This document shows, piece after piece, positions 47,327-59,003 of a stretch of 64,000 nt of DNA. The stretch is from positions 976,792-1,040,791 of the forward strand of contig NZ_KB849717.1 in the NCBI RefSeq assembly GCF_000368825.1, read 5' to 3'. The first letter of the stretch is position 1; every line of letters begins with the position of its first letter. Below the pieces are notes generated by a model. That model was given only the letters and a program-made list of their open reading frames with translations. It did not search any database and had not been told where the DNA came from. The position numbers and the translations under genes are program-made. Origin of the DNA: Acinetobacter ursingii DSM 16037 = CIP 107286. Lineage in GTDB: Bacteria > Pseudomonadota > Gammaproteobacteria > Pseudomonadales > Moraxellaceae.

Positions 47327-48049
47327 TTAAACTGATGATTCAATAAATTTCGTAATTTCATCGCAAGTTTTTTCGACCTGAATAAATGGAAAACTATGTG
47401 CAGCATTTTTAAGTGTTACAATCTGAATTGATTTTGCATTAATCTTCTGCATATCTTGCACAATTTCGCGAGGAACTAGCGCATCATAATCTGCAAAGAG
47501 ATGAAGCTGCCGACCTGTATAATTTTTTAAGATTTCAACCAGATTAAATTGTTCTAGTATCGCTAAACCTTGTTTTAATAGCGACATGGGCTGCGCATGC
47601 AACATGGTTTGCATCGTATTAAAATCAGATTTAGCTGTTTCAACACCTTTGGTCACCAACAAACCAAAACGCTTTAGAATCGTAATCGGATCATGCTCAA
47701 AAGACTGCTTAAACTGATGAAAATCATCTACCGACATCGCATGTCGCCAATTTTCATGTGCTACAAAACTTGGATTAGAGGCCATCGTAATTAAAGTCTT
47801 GTTTTGACCTGTCTTAAGAGCAACGTCATGCACCAAGCGCATGGCTAACTCGCCCCCCAATGACCATCCTGCAATTACATCAAATTTGATAGCTTGTTCT
47901 ACCTGTTGCGCTAAAACCTGCTCATCTAGCGCATTAAAAATATTACTGAGTTCAACGGTATAGTCTTGTTGTTCAAGTAACTGTTTTAAGGGGTTTAATA
48001 GCTTTTCACCGCCACCCCATCCTGTAATGAGAAGAATACGTTGTTTCAA
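47327..48049 (-). CDS. bioH: Pimeloyl-ACP methyl ester esterase BioH-like hydrolase
   Basis: BioH removes the methyl ester from pimeloyl-ACP methyl ester and so ends chain elongation for biotin. The 240-residue alpha/beta hydrolase has the nucleophile S63 in AGWSLGGELA, an aspartate in FADYDALVPREIV, and the histidine in NAAHSFPF at about 218. The stretch ASNPSFVAHENWRHAM, followed by FHQFKQSF, parallels E. coli BioH. The start is TTG at 48049; no ATG is available nearby. It lies 97 bases upstream of bioA on the same strand, which completes a BioC/BioH pathway. Confidence 0.85.
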   Translation of the reverse strand: MKQRILLITGWGGGEKLLNPLKQLLEQQDYTVELSNIFNALDEQVLAQQVEQAIKFDVIAGWSLGGELAMRLVHDVALKTGQNKTLITMASNPSFVAHENWRHAMSVDDFHQFKQSFEHDPITILKRFGLLVTKGVETAKSDFNTMQTMLHAQPMSLLKQGLAILEQFNLVEILKNYTGRQLHLFADYDALVPREIVQDMQKINAKSIQIVTLKNAAHSFPFIQVEKTCDEITKFIESSV

Positions 48050-48091
48050 TGTCTTACTCTGTGCCTTTCATTTGAAAAAGTATAACCATTT

Positions 48092-48442
48092 TTATTCGGT
48101 GATTTGATTGCGGGGTTGCTCATTATTGTCCAGATCAAGTAACAAATTTGCAGGAATCACTTTTTCCCAACAGTCTCGTTTAAATTGTTGATGAACTTGA
48201 TCAATCTCAAAAGGACTGGTTTTAGCCATTTGTTGCGCTTTAACTAAATCGACGGCTCGCATATAAGCAATTAAATAATCCTGCCCTTCGATCTGAACAT
48301 GAAACCATGATTCAACTGTAACACCTTCGGCTTGAAGCGTTTCAATCGCTTCAACTTTGCGCTGCTCAAACTGTTGTTGCCATGTTTTAACCTTTGACCA
48401 TGTATTGGGTTTTAATTTAATCAGTGCTGCGCCAACGTCCAT
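48092..48442 (-). CDS. DUF6176-like conserved protein
   Basis: This 116-residue cytosolic protein has no signal or membrane segment. From memory it resembles the DUF6176 family; function unknown. The visible pattern is ALIKLKPNTWSKVKTWQQQF, TVESWFHVQIEGQDYLIAYM, and KTSPFEIDQVHQQFKRDCW, which suggests a small alpha-beta barrel-like fold similar to stress-responsive or monooxygenase-type dimers (inference). AGAAGA precedes the ATG. It ends 42 bases before bioH on the same strand and may share its transcript. Confidence 0.7.
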   Translation of the reverse strand: MDVGAALIKLKPNTWSKVKTWQQQFEQRKVEAIETLQAEGVTVESWFHVQIEGQDYLIAYMRAVDLVKAQQMAKTSPFEIDQVHQQFKRDCWEKVIPANLLLDLDNNEQPRNQITE

Positions 48443-48581
48443 TGATCTTCTTTCACTTTATTTATTTTGATTGATCTAATATGCATAGACGGAATCACAA
48501 AAGCAAAAATTTCTTAGTACATTTCAAAGTTGATTTTGTTAAACTGGGATTTAGGCTTTTCCAATGGGCTTTTGAATAAAC

Positions 48582-49166
48582 ATGAAAATGACGCGCACAA
48601 TAACAATATTGAGAACAGGCTTAATCAGTCTCTGTTTAACCACAGGACTGATCAATTTCACACATGCTGCCAATGAGGTATTTTCAAAATCCAGTACAGA
48701 TCAAAAACAATGGGTGGGTCAGCCTGCACCTGAGTTTCGATTACAGGATCAAAATGGAATCTGGCACGAATTAAAAGATTTTCGAGGCAAGTGGCTGGTT
48801 TTGTATTTTTACCCCAAAGATGACTCTCCTGGTTGTACCCAGGAAGCCAATCGCTTTAAAGCGCTTTCTTCGCAATTTACACAATCGAATGCCGTGGTCA
48901 TGGGCGTAAGTCTGGATGATGTTGCCTCACATAAGAAATTTTCAGACAAATTAGGACTCACGTTTCCCATTCTGGCAGATAGTGATCATCAGTTAGCCGA
49001 AAAATTTGGCATTGTGCGAAATATGGGGATTATGAAAATCGCCAAAAGAGAAAGTTTTTTAATTGACCCGAAAGGTACTGTGGTCTATCACTACACCAGC
49101 GTCAACACTCAAACGCATGCTGATGAAGTGCTTAAAGATGTAAAACGTTTACAGCAAAAACCATAA
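48582..49166 (+). CDS. Exported Bcp-type peroxiredoxin
   Basis: This 194-residue protein starts with a likely Sec signal (about 1-30, ending THAA). The AhpC/TSA domain follows, with GQPAPEFRLQDQNG and the peroxidatic C85 in YPKDDSPGCTQEANRF. C85 is the only cysteine in the mature part, so it should work as a one-Cys enzyme that needs an external thiol. The Bcp/PrxQ similarity is clear from GVSLDDVASHKKFSDKLGL. It probably removes peroxides in the periplasm. It is convergent with bfr and shares its terminator. Confidence 0.87.
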   Translation: MKMTRTITILRTGLISLCLTTGLINFTHAANEVFSKSSTDQKQWVGQPAPEFRLQDQNGIWHELKDFRGKWLVLYFYPKDDSPGCTQEANRFKALSSQFTQSNAVVMGVSLDDVASHKKFSDKLGLTFPILADSDHQLAEKFGIVRNMGIMKIAKRESFLIDPKGTVVYHYTSVNTQTHADEVLKDVKRLQQKP

Positions 49167-49178
49167 TGTCAAAATGAA

Positions 49179-49203
49179 AAACTCAGCCGAAGCTGAGTTT
49201 TTT
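49179..49203. terminator. Bidirectional terminator between the peroxiredoxin gene and bfr
   Basis: AAACTCAGC and GCTGAGTTT close a CGAA tetraloop, with A-run left and T-run right. Confidence 0.92.
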
Positions 49204-49207
49204 AATC

Positions 49208-49672
49208 TTACATCTGTGATTGAATATAATTTTGTAAGCCCATCAATTCAATCAAACGTAACTGTTTTTCTAACCAGTAAGTATGATCTTCTTCAGTATC
49301 TGACATTTGTGAACGGAGCATATCACGGCTGACATAGTCCCCTTTTTCCTCACACAATTTCACGCCATCTGCCAATTTCTGACGAACATGATATTCAAGC
49401 GCCAAATCTGCTTTGAGGCAAGATACAACATCTTCACCAGTGACAATATCATCACGGTTCATGTTGGGCTTGCCTTCGAGGAATAATACACGGCGAATAA
49501 TCGAATCCGCATGTGCAGCTTCTTCTTGCATTTCATGATCGATACGTTCATAAATTTTGCTTAAACCCCAATCCTCATACATACGTGAATGGATCAGGTA
49601 TTGATCACGGGCAGCCAGTTCGCCACCGATCAACATATTTAAATAGTCTATGACTTCTGGATTGCCGCGCAT
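49208..49672 (-). CDS. bfr: Bacterioferritin lacking the heme-ligand methionine
   Basis: Bacterioferritins oxidise Fe(II) and store it as a mineral in a 24-subunit shell. The 154-residue product begins [20 protein letters not shown] and ends [12 protein letters not shown], as in the family. The ferroxidase ligands E18, E51, H54, the glutamate in LALEYH and the ExxH in TEEDHTYW are present. Aligned to E. coli Bfr, however, the heme-binding Met52 is Ala52 (EAAHAD). So this is the non-heme subunit type, as in the Pseudomonas FtnA/BfrA group. A partner subunit may be encoded elsewhere. It has its own promoter upstream. Confidence 0.92.
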   Translation of the reverse strand: MRGNPEVIDYLNMLIGGELAARDQYLIHSRMYEDWGLSKIYERIDHEMQEEAAHADSIIRRVLFLEGKPNMNRDDIVTGEDVVSCLKADLALEYHVRQKLADGVKLCEEKGDYVSRDMLRSQMSDTEEDHTYWLEKQLRLIELMGLQNYIQSQM

Positions 49673-50007
49673 TTGTAATTCTCCTCTCGAATATGAATAT
49701 TATGGTCAAGTTTAAAAATGATTGCAAAGTAAAAATGATGTAAGTTTATGATTTTTATAAAATTAAAATGAGAAACATACGCATTTACAGTTTTAATTGG
49801 AAAAATTATTGTGAAAAAATAAATGTTTGCACCGTTTTAAGAGAAAAATTTCTTCAAAATTGCATTCGTTTCTTGTTTTTTTATTTTGTAACTAAAGACA
49901 ATGCTTCTTATTTCATCTGTTTTCATGAAAATATATGTTGCACCTGATTGTATATTTCTGAAAATTTCGTTAAATAAAATAGAGCAAAAACCCTAATAGG
50001 CCGCAAA
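49673..50007. other. AT-rich intergenic region between bfr and the SDR gene
   Basis: This 335-base region carries both divergent promoters. Apart from the bfr promoter candidate I see only AT-rich runs, with no gene, clear repeat or convincing Fur box. Confidence 0.6.
49699..49727 (-). promoter_or_regulatory. Candidate sigma70 promoter of bfr
   Basis: Minus-strand TTGCAA (49722-49727) and CATAAT (49699-49704) are separated by 17 bases, about 27 bases upstream of the bfr start. Confidence 0.55.
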
Positions 50008-51063
50008 ATGAATAAGAACACACCGATTTTAGTGACGGGTGCTACAGGCTATGTAGCTGGTTGGATTATTGAACGTTTACTCATGCAAGGTTATATCGTA
50101 CATGCAACTGTGCGTGACCCGTCTAAAAAAGAAAAACTACAGCATCTCACCGAAATTGCAAAAAAATCATCCGGGCAAATTTATTTTTTTAAAGCCGATT
50201 TATTGACCCCCCGTGCTTTTGACGAGGCCATGAAGGCTTGTGAAATTGTGATTCATACTGCATCTCCTTTTGTGATCAGCAACTATAAAGATGCGGTGAA
50301 AGATATTATTGAACCTGCGGTCAACGGTACCATCAATGTCCTTGAAACAGCCAATCGAACGACAACAGTCAAACGTGTTGTGGTGACATCAAGTATTGCC
50401 GCAATCTGTGGAGATGCCATCGAAATTGAAGACACAGCCAACCATGAATTTGATGAAAGTCATTGGAATAACAGTAGTAGTGAGACACATCAACCTTATT
50501 CTTATTCCAAAGTCGCAGCAGAACGTAAAGCATGGGAAATGGCAGAGCAGCAGGATCGCTGGTCGCTAGTTTGTATCAATCCCGCTTTGGTCATGGGACC
50601 TTCTCTTACACCTGCTACACAATCTGGCAGTGTTGAGCTATTGGAAAAGTTTGGTGATGGAACACTTTTATTTGGTGCCCCTGAAATCTGGATGGGAATT
50701 GTTGATGTCCGTAATGTTGCAGATGCCCATGTTGCAGCTGCATTTTCTTCAACGGCAAATGGACGTTATATTATCTCAGGAGGAACTTTAAGCTTTCTCG
50801 AAATGGGAAAAATATTGACTCAGCGTTTCGGTTATCGTTATCCATTCCCGCACTTCACGGTTCCTAAAGCAGTTTTCTCTTTATTCGCACCGCTGTTTGG
50901 TCAATCTCGTAAATTTGTACAGCGTAATGTTGGCTATCCTGTTTATTTCAGTTCAAAACGCAGTCAGGAAGAACTTGGTATCGAATATTTAGATATTCAG
51001 CAAAGTCTTTGTGAACATTTTCAGCAATTGCTGGATGATGGTCTGATTAAAAAACGGGGATAA
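50008..51063 (+). CDS. NAD(P)-dependent epimerase/dihydroflavonol reductase-like SDR
   Basis: This 351-residue extended short-chain dehydrogenase has the nucleotide-binding VTGATGYVAGWI at about 9-20 and the catalytic YxxxK in PYSYSKVAAERKAWE at about 170. It resembles the dihydroflavonol 4-reductase/cinnamoyl-CoA reductase group in VHATVRDPSKKEKLQ and NGTINVLETANR. Bacterial members reduce aldehydes and ketones of unknown origin, so no substrate is assigned. The upstream region is AT-rich with no obvious ribosome site. It is a single gene. Confidence 0.85.
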   Translation: MNKNTPILVTGATGYVAGWIIERLLMQGYIVHATVRDPSKKEKLQHLTEIAKKSSGQIYFFKADLLTPRAFDEAMKACEIVIHTASPFVISNYKDAVKDIIEPAVNGTINVLETANRTTTVKRVVVTSSIAAICGDAIEIEDTANHEFDESHWNNSSSETHQPYSYSKVAAERKAWEMAEQQDRWSLVCINPALVMGPSLTPATQSGSVELLEKFGDGTLLFGAPEIWMGIVDVRNVADAHVAAAFSSTANGRYIISGGTLSFLEMGKILTQRFGYRYPFPHFTVPKAVFSLFAPLFGQSRKFVQRNVGYPVYFSSKRSQEELGIEYLDIQQSLCEHFQQLLDDGLIKKRG

Positions 51064-51186
51064 TGCCAATGTGAATAGAGAGCACGCGACATCACCATCA
51101 AGATAAATAAGACAACAGATACCCACCAGCCTGAACGTTCACCTTAATCCAGATGAACGCATCCTGGCATAATGAGTCACAGCATA

Positions 51187-53223
<2,037 letters not shown>

Positions 53224-53230
53224 TCACCAT

Positions 53231-53279
53231 ATAAAAGGGCGGAAAATCCGCCCAGAGTTGCAACGACTATGCGTTGCAA
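53231..53279 (-). terminator. Two hairpins between zipA and ligA
   Basis: On the minus strand the first stem pairs TTGCAACG with CGTTGCAA (53258-53279). The second, GGGCGGA / TCCGCCC (53237-53253), is followed by TTTTATA. The second looks like a weak terminator. ligA starts 20 bases later. Confidence 0.55.
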
Positions 53280-53313
53280 TAAAAGCACTATAAAAGGGGT
53301 TCAATTGGAACCG

Positions 53314-54360
53314 TTAAGCAGTTTCCTGCGTTGAACGATAGTCAATCACATGATGACGCCAATGTTCTTTCAGTTGTGGGGTAAATTCCAGATTATTTTC
53401 ATCAAAGACTTTGCCGTCCACTTCCCGTGCGATTAATCCTGCAATACTGGTCATCATATCGAAGCCTTTTAAAGCATCCTGATGTGGCAATGCAAGGAAA
53501 AATGCCAACCCTTGTACCTGTTCGCTTGATAAAGTTTCAAGATCAAACCCAGCAGGCCCATTATCAGTCATGCGTAATACTGAAAACATCAGTGGACTTG
53601 GTTCATCTGTTTTATCGTAACGATGGAAACATGCCATTTCCCCAAAACGCAAACCGTATTTGAGCAATACTTTTAAGGTCTTATCACCTGACAATGCACG
53701 ACGAGGGTTCGGATATACATTCAGTGCCACAATTTCTTGCGCTGTGGCCAGAGCACTTTCATCATCGAAAAGCTGCTGTTCGTGTAAATGCACATCCAGT
53801 AAGTTACTTTCGCCATCAAACTCAGCAATCGTTGCTGCTTCTATTTCTGGATTAAGCTGAAATTCATCGATTTTTTTGGCATGTTGAACTTGCGCCTCAT
53901 CAGCTTGCACAGCAATATTAGCTTGGTCAAGCTCTTGATCAGGAGCAGGAACGGCTTCAACAACATCGACTACAGTCACTTGCTGTTCTAACGGTTTTTC
54001 AATCTTGAGGGTGGTCTCTTCCGTCTTGAAGTCAACAGATGCCATTTCTTTATCCAGCTTATCCTCACTCAGTTCAGGCGAAGTCAATGTTTTCGCCGCC
54101 TGATCTTCGAGAGTTTCTGGGATATCCTGCAAAGCTGGCTCTTTACGCTCTGATTCTTGAGCTGTTATTTCTACAGGTGTTTCAGCAGGCAATTGATCAC
54201 GCACATGTCGTGGAATGATCGGCTGATTACTCTCAGGATCAATATGTAATGCACTTTCTAATGAGGGTTCGGTTGGAGCAGGTTTTCTAAGAACCATTCT
54301 TAAACCGACAATCATGATAATAATGGCGGCGACTATGCCCACAATAGTGGTAACTTCCAT
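53314..54360 (-). CDS. zipA: Cell division protein ZipA
   Basis: ZipA tethers FtsZ to the membrane in gammaproteobacteria. The 348-residue protein has a single N-terminal membrane helix (about 5-25, VGIVAAIIIMIVGLRMVL). A long acidic linker rich in Glu, Gln and Pro follows (about 30-205), and then the C-terminal FtsZ-binding domain (about 210-345, with LLKYGLRFGEMACFHRY and GLAFFLALPHQDALKGFDMM). GGAG lies seven bases before the ATG, and the gene begins right after the smc stop, so translation is coupled. Confidence 0.92.
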   Translation of the reverse strand: MEVTTIVGIVAAIIIMIVGLRMVLRKPAPTEPSLESALHIDPESNQPIIPRHVRDQLPAETPVEITAQESERKEPALQDIPETLEDQAAKTLTSPELSEDKLDKEMASVDFKTEETTLKIEKPLEQQVTVVDVVEAVPAPDQELDQANIAVQADEAQVQHAKKIDEFQLNPEIEAATIAEFDGESNLLDVHLHEQQLFDDESALATAQEIVALNVYPNPRRALSGDKTLKVLLKYGLRFGEMACFHRYDKTDEPSPLMFSVLRMTDNGPAGFDLETLSSEQVQGLAFFLALPHQDALKGFDMMTSIAGLIAREVDGKVFDENNLEFTPQLKEHWRHHVIDYRSTQETA

Positions 54361-54361
54361 A

Positions 54362-57300
54362 CTATGACTCCGTAACTAACCCATATTCTTTTGCTTGTTC
54401 CAAATTAACAGTAACCAGTTTTGAGGTACCAGGTTCAGGCATGGTTACCCCTAGTAAATCGGTCGCCATTGTCATTGCAAGTTTATTATGTGTAATGTAA
54501 ATGAATTGCACCTGTTCAGAAAGCTCTTTTACCAAATTACAAAACCGTTGCACATTGGCATCGTCTAACGGCGCATCAACTTCATCCAAGACACAAAAAG
54601 GTGCGGGATTCAGCCGAAAAATTGCAAACACTAAAGCCAGCGCCGTTAATGCTTTTTCACCACCTGACAATAACGCCAATGAACTGTTACGTTTTCCAGG
54701 TGGGCGTGCCATTAGTTTTACACCTGATTGCCAGTCATCTTCAAGACTTAAACTCGCTTCTCCCCCACTAAATACTTTAGGAAATAATTCCTGAAGCTCG
54801 GTATTGACCTGATCAAAAGTCGTCATAAATAACTTTCTGGTTTCCTGATCAATACTTTTCATGGCATCTTTGAGCTGCGATACCGTATTTTCCAAGTCTT
54901 GAATCTGGTGGCTAAGCTCTTCAAAACGTTGCGATACTTCTTGATATTCTTCAGATGCAGCAAGATTGACTGCACCCAATTTTTCAAATTGCCGTTGTGC
55001 TTTTTCCAGACTTTGTTGATGTTCTGTTAAATGAAGTTTTAAGCCAAGAATAGGTTCACTACCCAAACCCTTAAGCTGTTCCTGAAAATGTTCCAGATCA
55101 GATTTCGCCGCTTGCCAACTCAAACGTTTTTGTTCCAGTTGATCGCGCAGTTGTTCATCACGTTGTTGGGTTTGATGACGCTGCTCGGTCAAATGCTGCT
55201 GTTTTTCCTGTAGGCTATTCAGTTCAATCTGCCATTCAGTCCAACTTTTTTTAAGCTTTTCGGTTTGTTGAAATTGTTCAGAAAACTCGGACTCAAGTAT
55301 AGGCAACTCTAACTGAATCGGATCGACAAATTTCTTTGCCTGTTCTATTTGTCCAATTATCTGGCGATATTGCGTTTTTAAAAAACTGAGATCTTTCTCA
55401 AGTAGTTCGATCTGCTGTTGCGTTTGTGCAACGCCACGACGTGCATTTTCACGCTCTTGTTGCTGCTGTTGCAGTTGCTGCTGCTGATCATCCAATTGTT
55501 CCGCTAAAGTTTCGAGCTGAAATTGTTGGGTTTTATATGCTGGCAAACTGGCTTCAAGTTTTAAATTTAAGGCGTGTAAATCAATATCCAGATCATCACG
55601 CTGCATAGCATCATCTTCAAGCTGAACTTCCAGTTGTTTTAATTGTTCATGTAGTTGTTGCTTTTGCAACACAAAAGCCTGCGCCGCACTTTGGTATTTG
55701 GTGATACTGAGTTCAAGTTGTTGCTGTCGCTGTTGCTGTTGTTTCGACAGATGTTTGTATTGTTGAATTTGCTCAAGCTGTATATTGAGTTGCTGTTGTT
55801 GCGCAGAATTTCTTAGTTCAAGTTGCTCAAGTTCTGGTTCCAAGCTTGCAAGAAGCTGTACAATTTCATCTAGTCGAATCCGATGACTCAACACCCCACT
55901 GCTTTGGCTGTCTTCATCATAATCCAGTGCAATCACCCAATCCTGCCCGACATGATAAGCATCCAACGTCACGATGCTCTGTCCAGATTCAAGCTGCGTC
56001 TGCAACGCTAAAGCCTGATTCAAATCATCTGCCAACCAGATATTTTGCCATAGCGATAACTGCGGGGTTTTAATCCAGTTCGAAAATGGCATTAATGTCA
56101 ATTGGGATGATTTTTTAGAAAGCGCTGAGGCTTTAATTTGCCGTGCAAGTTGCGGTTCAAAAGTGGCATTCTGTTCCAGATAACGGGCGTTCATCCATTG
56201 GCTGAGTAATTTTTCAATCAGACTGGCATGCGCTTTGCCTGTTTCCGTTAACTGCAACACCGACATCAAACGTAGAGTATCCGATTGTTTCGGACTTTGT
56301 TTTGCCACCAATTGATTGAGATTTTTTTGTTCCGCCTGCAACACTTGTATTTGATTGTTGTGTTGTTGAATTTCACTCTTGAGTTGATTGTGCTGTTGTT
56401 GCTGCAACTGTAATTGCTGTTCGGCCTGTTCAATCTGCTGTTCAAGCATCACCATTTGTTGCGTTAACTCAAGCAATTGTTGTTCGAGATGTTGCAACTC
56501 ATCATCCTGTACTTGCGCCGCGATTTGCAAGCTTTGAGTGTCCAGTGTGTGCTTCTGTTGTGTGAGGCGTTCTATACTTTTGCTCAGTTGCTCAAGTTGC
56601 AACGACATCTGGTTTTTCTGTTGTTGTTGCTTGTCGACTTGCTGCCGAATATGATTGAACTGCTCTTGCGCCTGTTGGTGTTGAGATTTTAAATCCTGAT
56701 AATGATTTTCACTGTGTTGGCTATTGGCCTCAAAAGTATTTAAATGTTCTGTGTGCTCATCCAATTGCGTCAATAAGTTTTCAAGCTGTAGCTCGTTCAG
56801 TTGTAGGCGTTCTTTGGTTTGAGATTTTTGTTGTTCTAGCTGAGTTAAAGTCGTACTATTTTGTTGATACAAACTTTGTTTCTGCTCCAGCGTCATTTTC
56901 AATTCAGCCAGTTTTTTCTCAGCCTGTTGCCATTCATGTTGGAGCGGAGTCGATTGTTGAATCAGCTTTTGAAATAAGGCACTACTGGCTTCAAGATCGT
57001 GTTCAATGGTATTTAATTCAGAGCGAACCAGTTTAAACTCTTCTCCCAAAGCGGTCATTTGCAGCGTATATTCTTGCTGGAGCTGACTTGACTGTGCAGA
57101 TTGAAACGACAAGATTTCGATTTTTAAAGTTCTAATTTGCTGTTCAAGCTGTTTGTAAAGAACCGCTGCCTCAGACTGGCGTTTGAGTGTTTTGAGTTGT
57201 GATTTGAGTTCTAAGGCAATATCTTCCAAACGCGACAGATTTTGTTCGGTATGCTCTAAGTGCTGTAAAGTTTCACGACGACGTGCCTGATAACGTGAAA

Positions 57301-57808
57301 CTCCTGCGGCTTCCTCGATAAACACCCGCATTTCTTCAGGTTTGGCATCGACCAAACGGTTAATCATGCCCTGCTCAATAATGGCATAAGAGCGTGGCCC
57401 TAAACCTGTTCCTAAAAAAATATCGGTAATATCACGACGTCGGCAGCGTGTTCCATTTAGGAAATATTCAGATTTTCCATCACGATTGACCTGACGTCGT
57501 ACCGCCAGTTCATGATAGGCATTATAAGCACCGCCCAATTTACCATAGGTATTGTCAAAACGCAGCTCAACACTGGCCACACTGACGGGTTTACGTTTTG
57601 CAGTTCCAGTAAAAATCACGTCCTGCATGCTGCCGCCACGTAATTGACGGGCGCTAGATTCGCCCATCACCCAGCGAATCGCATCAATCACATTGGATTT
57701 GCCACAGCCATTCGGACCAACCACTGCGGTACGGTTGGCCTTAAATTGTAAAGTGGATGAGTCCGCAAATGACTTAAAGCCTGCAAGTTTTAAACTGCTT
57801 AAACGCAT
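54362..57808 (-). CDS. smc: Chromosome partition protein Smc
   Basis: Smc is the ring ATPase of the condensin, working with ScpA and ScpB. With ATG 57808 (AGGA upstream) the product has 1148 residues. It starts MRLSSLKLAGFKSFAD and has Walker A GPNGCGKSN at 31-39. Two very long coiled-coil arms rich in Gln and Leu flank a hinge at about 500-640. The C-terminal signature LLSGGEKALTALAL is at about 1045 and the Walker B CVLDEVDAPLDDANV at about 1070. The glutamine-rich CAA/CAG runs are coding. It leads smc-zipA-ligA. The presence of Smc and ScpAB implies that MukBEF is absent. Confidence 0.95.
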   Translation of the reverse strand: MRLSSLKLAGFKSFADSSTLQFKANRTAVVGPNGCGKSNVIDAIRWVMGESSARQLRGGSMQDVIFTGTAKRKPVSVASVELRFDNTYGKLGGAYNAYHELAVRRQVNRDGKSEYFLNGTRCRRRDITDIFLGTGLGPRSYAIIEQGMINRLVDAKPEEMRVFIEEAAGVSRYQARRRETLQHLEHTEQNLSRLEDIALELKSQLKTLKRQSEAAVLYKQLEQQIRTLKIEILSFQSAQSSQLQQEYTLQMTALGEEFKLVRSELNTIEHDLEASSALFQKLIQQSTPLQHEWQQAEKKLAELKMTLEQKQSLYQQNSTTLTQLEQQKSQTKERLQLNELQLENLLTQLDEHTEHLNTFEANSQHSENHYQDLKSQHQQAQEQFNHIRQQVDKQQQQKNQMSLQLEQLSKSIERLTQQKHTLDTQSLQIAAQVQDDELQHLEQQLLELTQQMVMLEQQIEQAEQQLQLQQQQHNQLKSEIQQHNNQIQVLQAEQKNLNQLVAKQSPKQSDTLRLMSVLQLTETGKAHASLIEKLLSQWMNARYLEQNATFEPQLARQIKASALSKKSSQLTLMPFSNWIKTPQLSLWQNIWLADDLNQALALQTQLESGQSIVTLDAYHVGQDWVIALDYDEDSQSSGVLSHRIRLDEIVQLLASLEPELEQLELRNSAQQQQLNIQLEQIQQYKHLSKQQQQRQQQLELSITKYQSAAQAFVLQKQQLHEQLKQLEVQLEDDAMQRDDLDIDLHALNLKLEASLPAYKTQQFQLETLAEQLDDQQQQLQQQQQERENARRGVAQTQQQIELLEKDLSFLKTQYRQIIGQIEQAKKFVDPIQLELPILESEFSEQFQQTEKLKKSWTEWQIELNSLQEKQQHLTEQRHQTQQRDEQLRDQLEQKRLSWQAAKSDLEHFQEQLKGLGSEPILGLKLHLTEHQQSLEKAQRQFEKLGAVNLAASEEYQEVSQRFEELSHQIQDLENTVSQLKDAMKSIDQETRKLFMTTFDQVNTELQELFPKVFSGGEASLSLEDDWQSGVKLMARPPGKRNSSLALLSGGEKALTALALVFAIFRLNPAPFCVLDEVDAPLDDANVQRFCNLVKELSEQVQFIYITHNKLAMTMATDLLGVTMPEPGTSKLVTVNLEQAKEYGLVTES

Positions 57809-58062
57809 AATGTCCTGATCAAAAGTTTTTTTTATTTGCCCAAGATATTTCAATCATCTAGTTTCTATCATCTGATTTCAATGTTTTGGACACAGTCGAA
57901 TCTCGATAACAGGCTATTTTAAAATGAATGCGGTTGAATAGGGATTTTTTTTAGGCTGAAGTTGAACAATTTTATCCAGAAATAGGACGATAAGCTAAAA
58001 TATCGTCAAATTTTTAGATCATTTAAGATCGGCATTCTATTTGTGTAACCGATTCAATCACA

Positions 58063-58758
58063 TTAACGACGAGAACGACGCGCCCAAGCCAACTCAATTT
58101 GTTTCATTCGAGTCAGGGAATCCAGTACCAAATTTCGTAAATGACGACAAAAATCTTCCATGAATAGCGTTGCCTGATGTGATTTTCGGATCAAAATTGC
58201 ATCTGCGACCAATTTAAACAATGCTAAAGATTCTTGTAATTCACGACGTGACGTATTCAACGTCAAAAAGTAGCTACGGCGTAATGAAGGCAATAACTCC
58301 TTATAAAATTTCATCAAATAAGGATTTGCCACCATATCATGCTGCACCGCCAGATATTGAAAAATACCATCATAAAATTTTTCAGTGTCGCCTGCCTTGA
58401 CCTGCTCAGCTAAATGTTCCATAAGCTGTTGCAGTTGCTCAGCCTCATGTACACGCCACGTTTCACTAATGCGTTGCACAATATGACCCAACACCAACAC
58501 ATTGGTATCGAACAAAGCTTTGACTTGTTGAGAAGACATTTCAGAAACAATCGCGCCACGACGTGGATAGATATGAATCAAGTGAGTGCGTTCCAGTAGC
58601 AATAACGCTTCACGGACAGACCCTCGACTCACGTCCAATTCTTTGGCGATACGCAACTCTTGAATGCGCTCACCTTCAACCAGTTCACCCGTAATAATCT
58701 GATCGCTAATATGTTTTGCAATTTGCTCCGACAGGCTCTCTGTCTCTTCAAGTTTCAT
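58063..58758 (-). CDS. GntR-family regulator with FCD domain (FadR subfamily)
   Basis: This 231-residue regulator has an N-terminal winged helix (about 5-70). SEQIAKHISDQIITGELVEG, RIQELRIAKELDVSRGSVRE and ALLLLERTHLIHIYPRRGAI are the hallmarks of GntR proteins. An all-helical FCD ligand domain follows (about 75-220). FCD regulators usually sense carboxylates and bind inverted repeats. The ligand and targets are unknown, and no obvious metabolic operon adjoins. It is divergent or remote from neighbours: smc starts 255 bases away and the TSUP gene ends 246 bases away on the same strand. Confidence 0.9.
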   Translation of the reverse strand: MKLEETESLSEQIAKHISDQIITGELVEGERIQELRIAKELDVSRGSVREALLLLERTHLIHIYPRRGAIVSEMSSQQVKALFDTNVLVLGHIVQRISETWRVHEAEQLQQLMEHLAEQVKAGDTEKFYDGIFQYLAVQHDMVANPYLMKFYKELLPSLRRSYFLTLNTSRRELQESLALFKLVADAILIRKSHQATLFMEDFCRHLRNLVLDSLTRMKQIELAWARRSRR

Positions 58759-58938
58759 GAATCACCTGTTTCTGATTTTTACGTTGGCGTTCCGCTGCCA
58801 TTTATTGTGATTGTTTTAACTGATTCTAGGGATTGCTGACTATGTCATTGTCTAACAATTTTATTGCATTTTGAGCCAATTCGATATTCAAATCATCGGA
58901 AATATCATGCGATTTATCAATTCCTCAGCCACTAAATT

Positions 58939-58962
58939 CATCATTTAAAATCATCATTTAAA
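58939..58962. repeat. Tandem 13-base direct repeat
   Basis: ATCATTTAAA occurs twice, 13 bases apart, in the AT-rich gap upstream of the GntR gene. No function is evident. Confidence 0.35.
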
Positions 58963-59003
58963 GCTGGATTTTAGTGACTTGGAATGGATGATCTTATGTG
59001 CTT

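Noticed and set aside
49673..49740. Fur box upstream of bfr
   Set aside because: No reasonable match to the 19-base GATAATGATAATCATTATC consensus is visible; only AT-rich promoter sequence.
55400..57100. Repeated CAA/CAG/TTG triplets that look like a microsatellite
   Set aside because: They encode the Gln/Leu-rich coiled-coil arms of Smc in frame and are not a repeat array.
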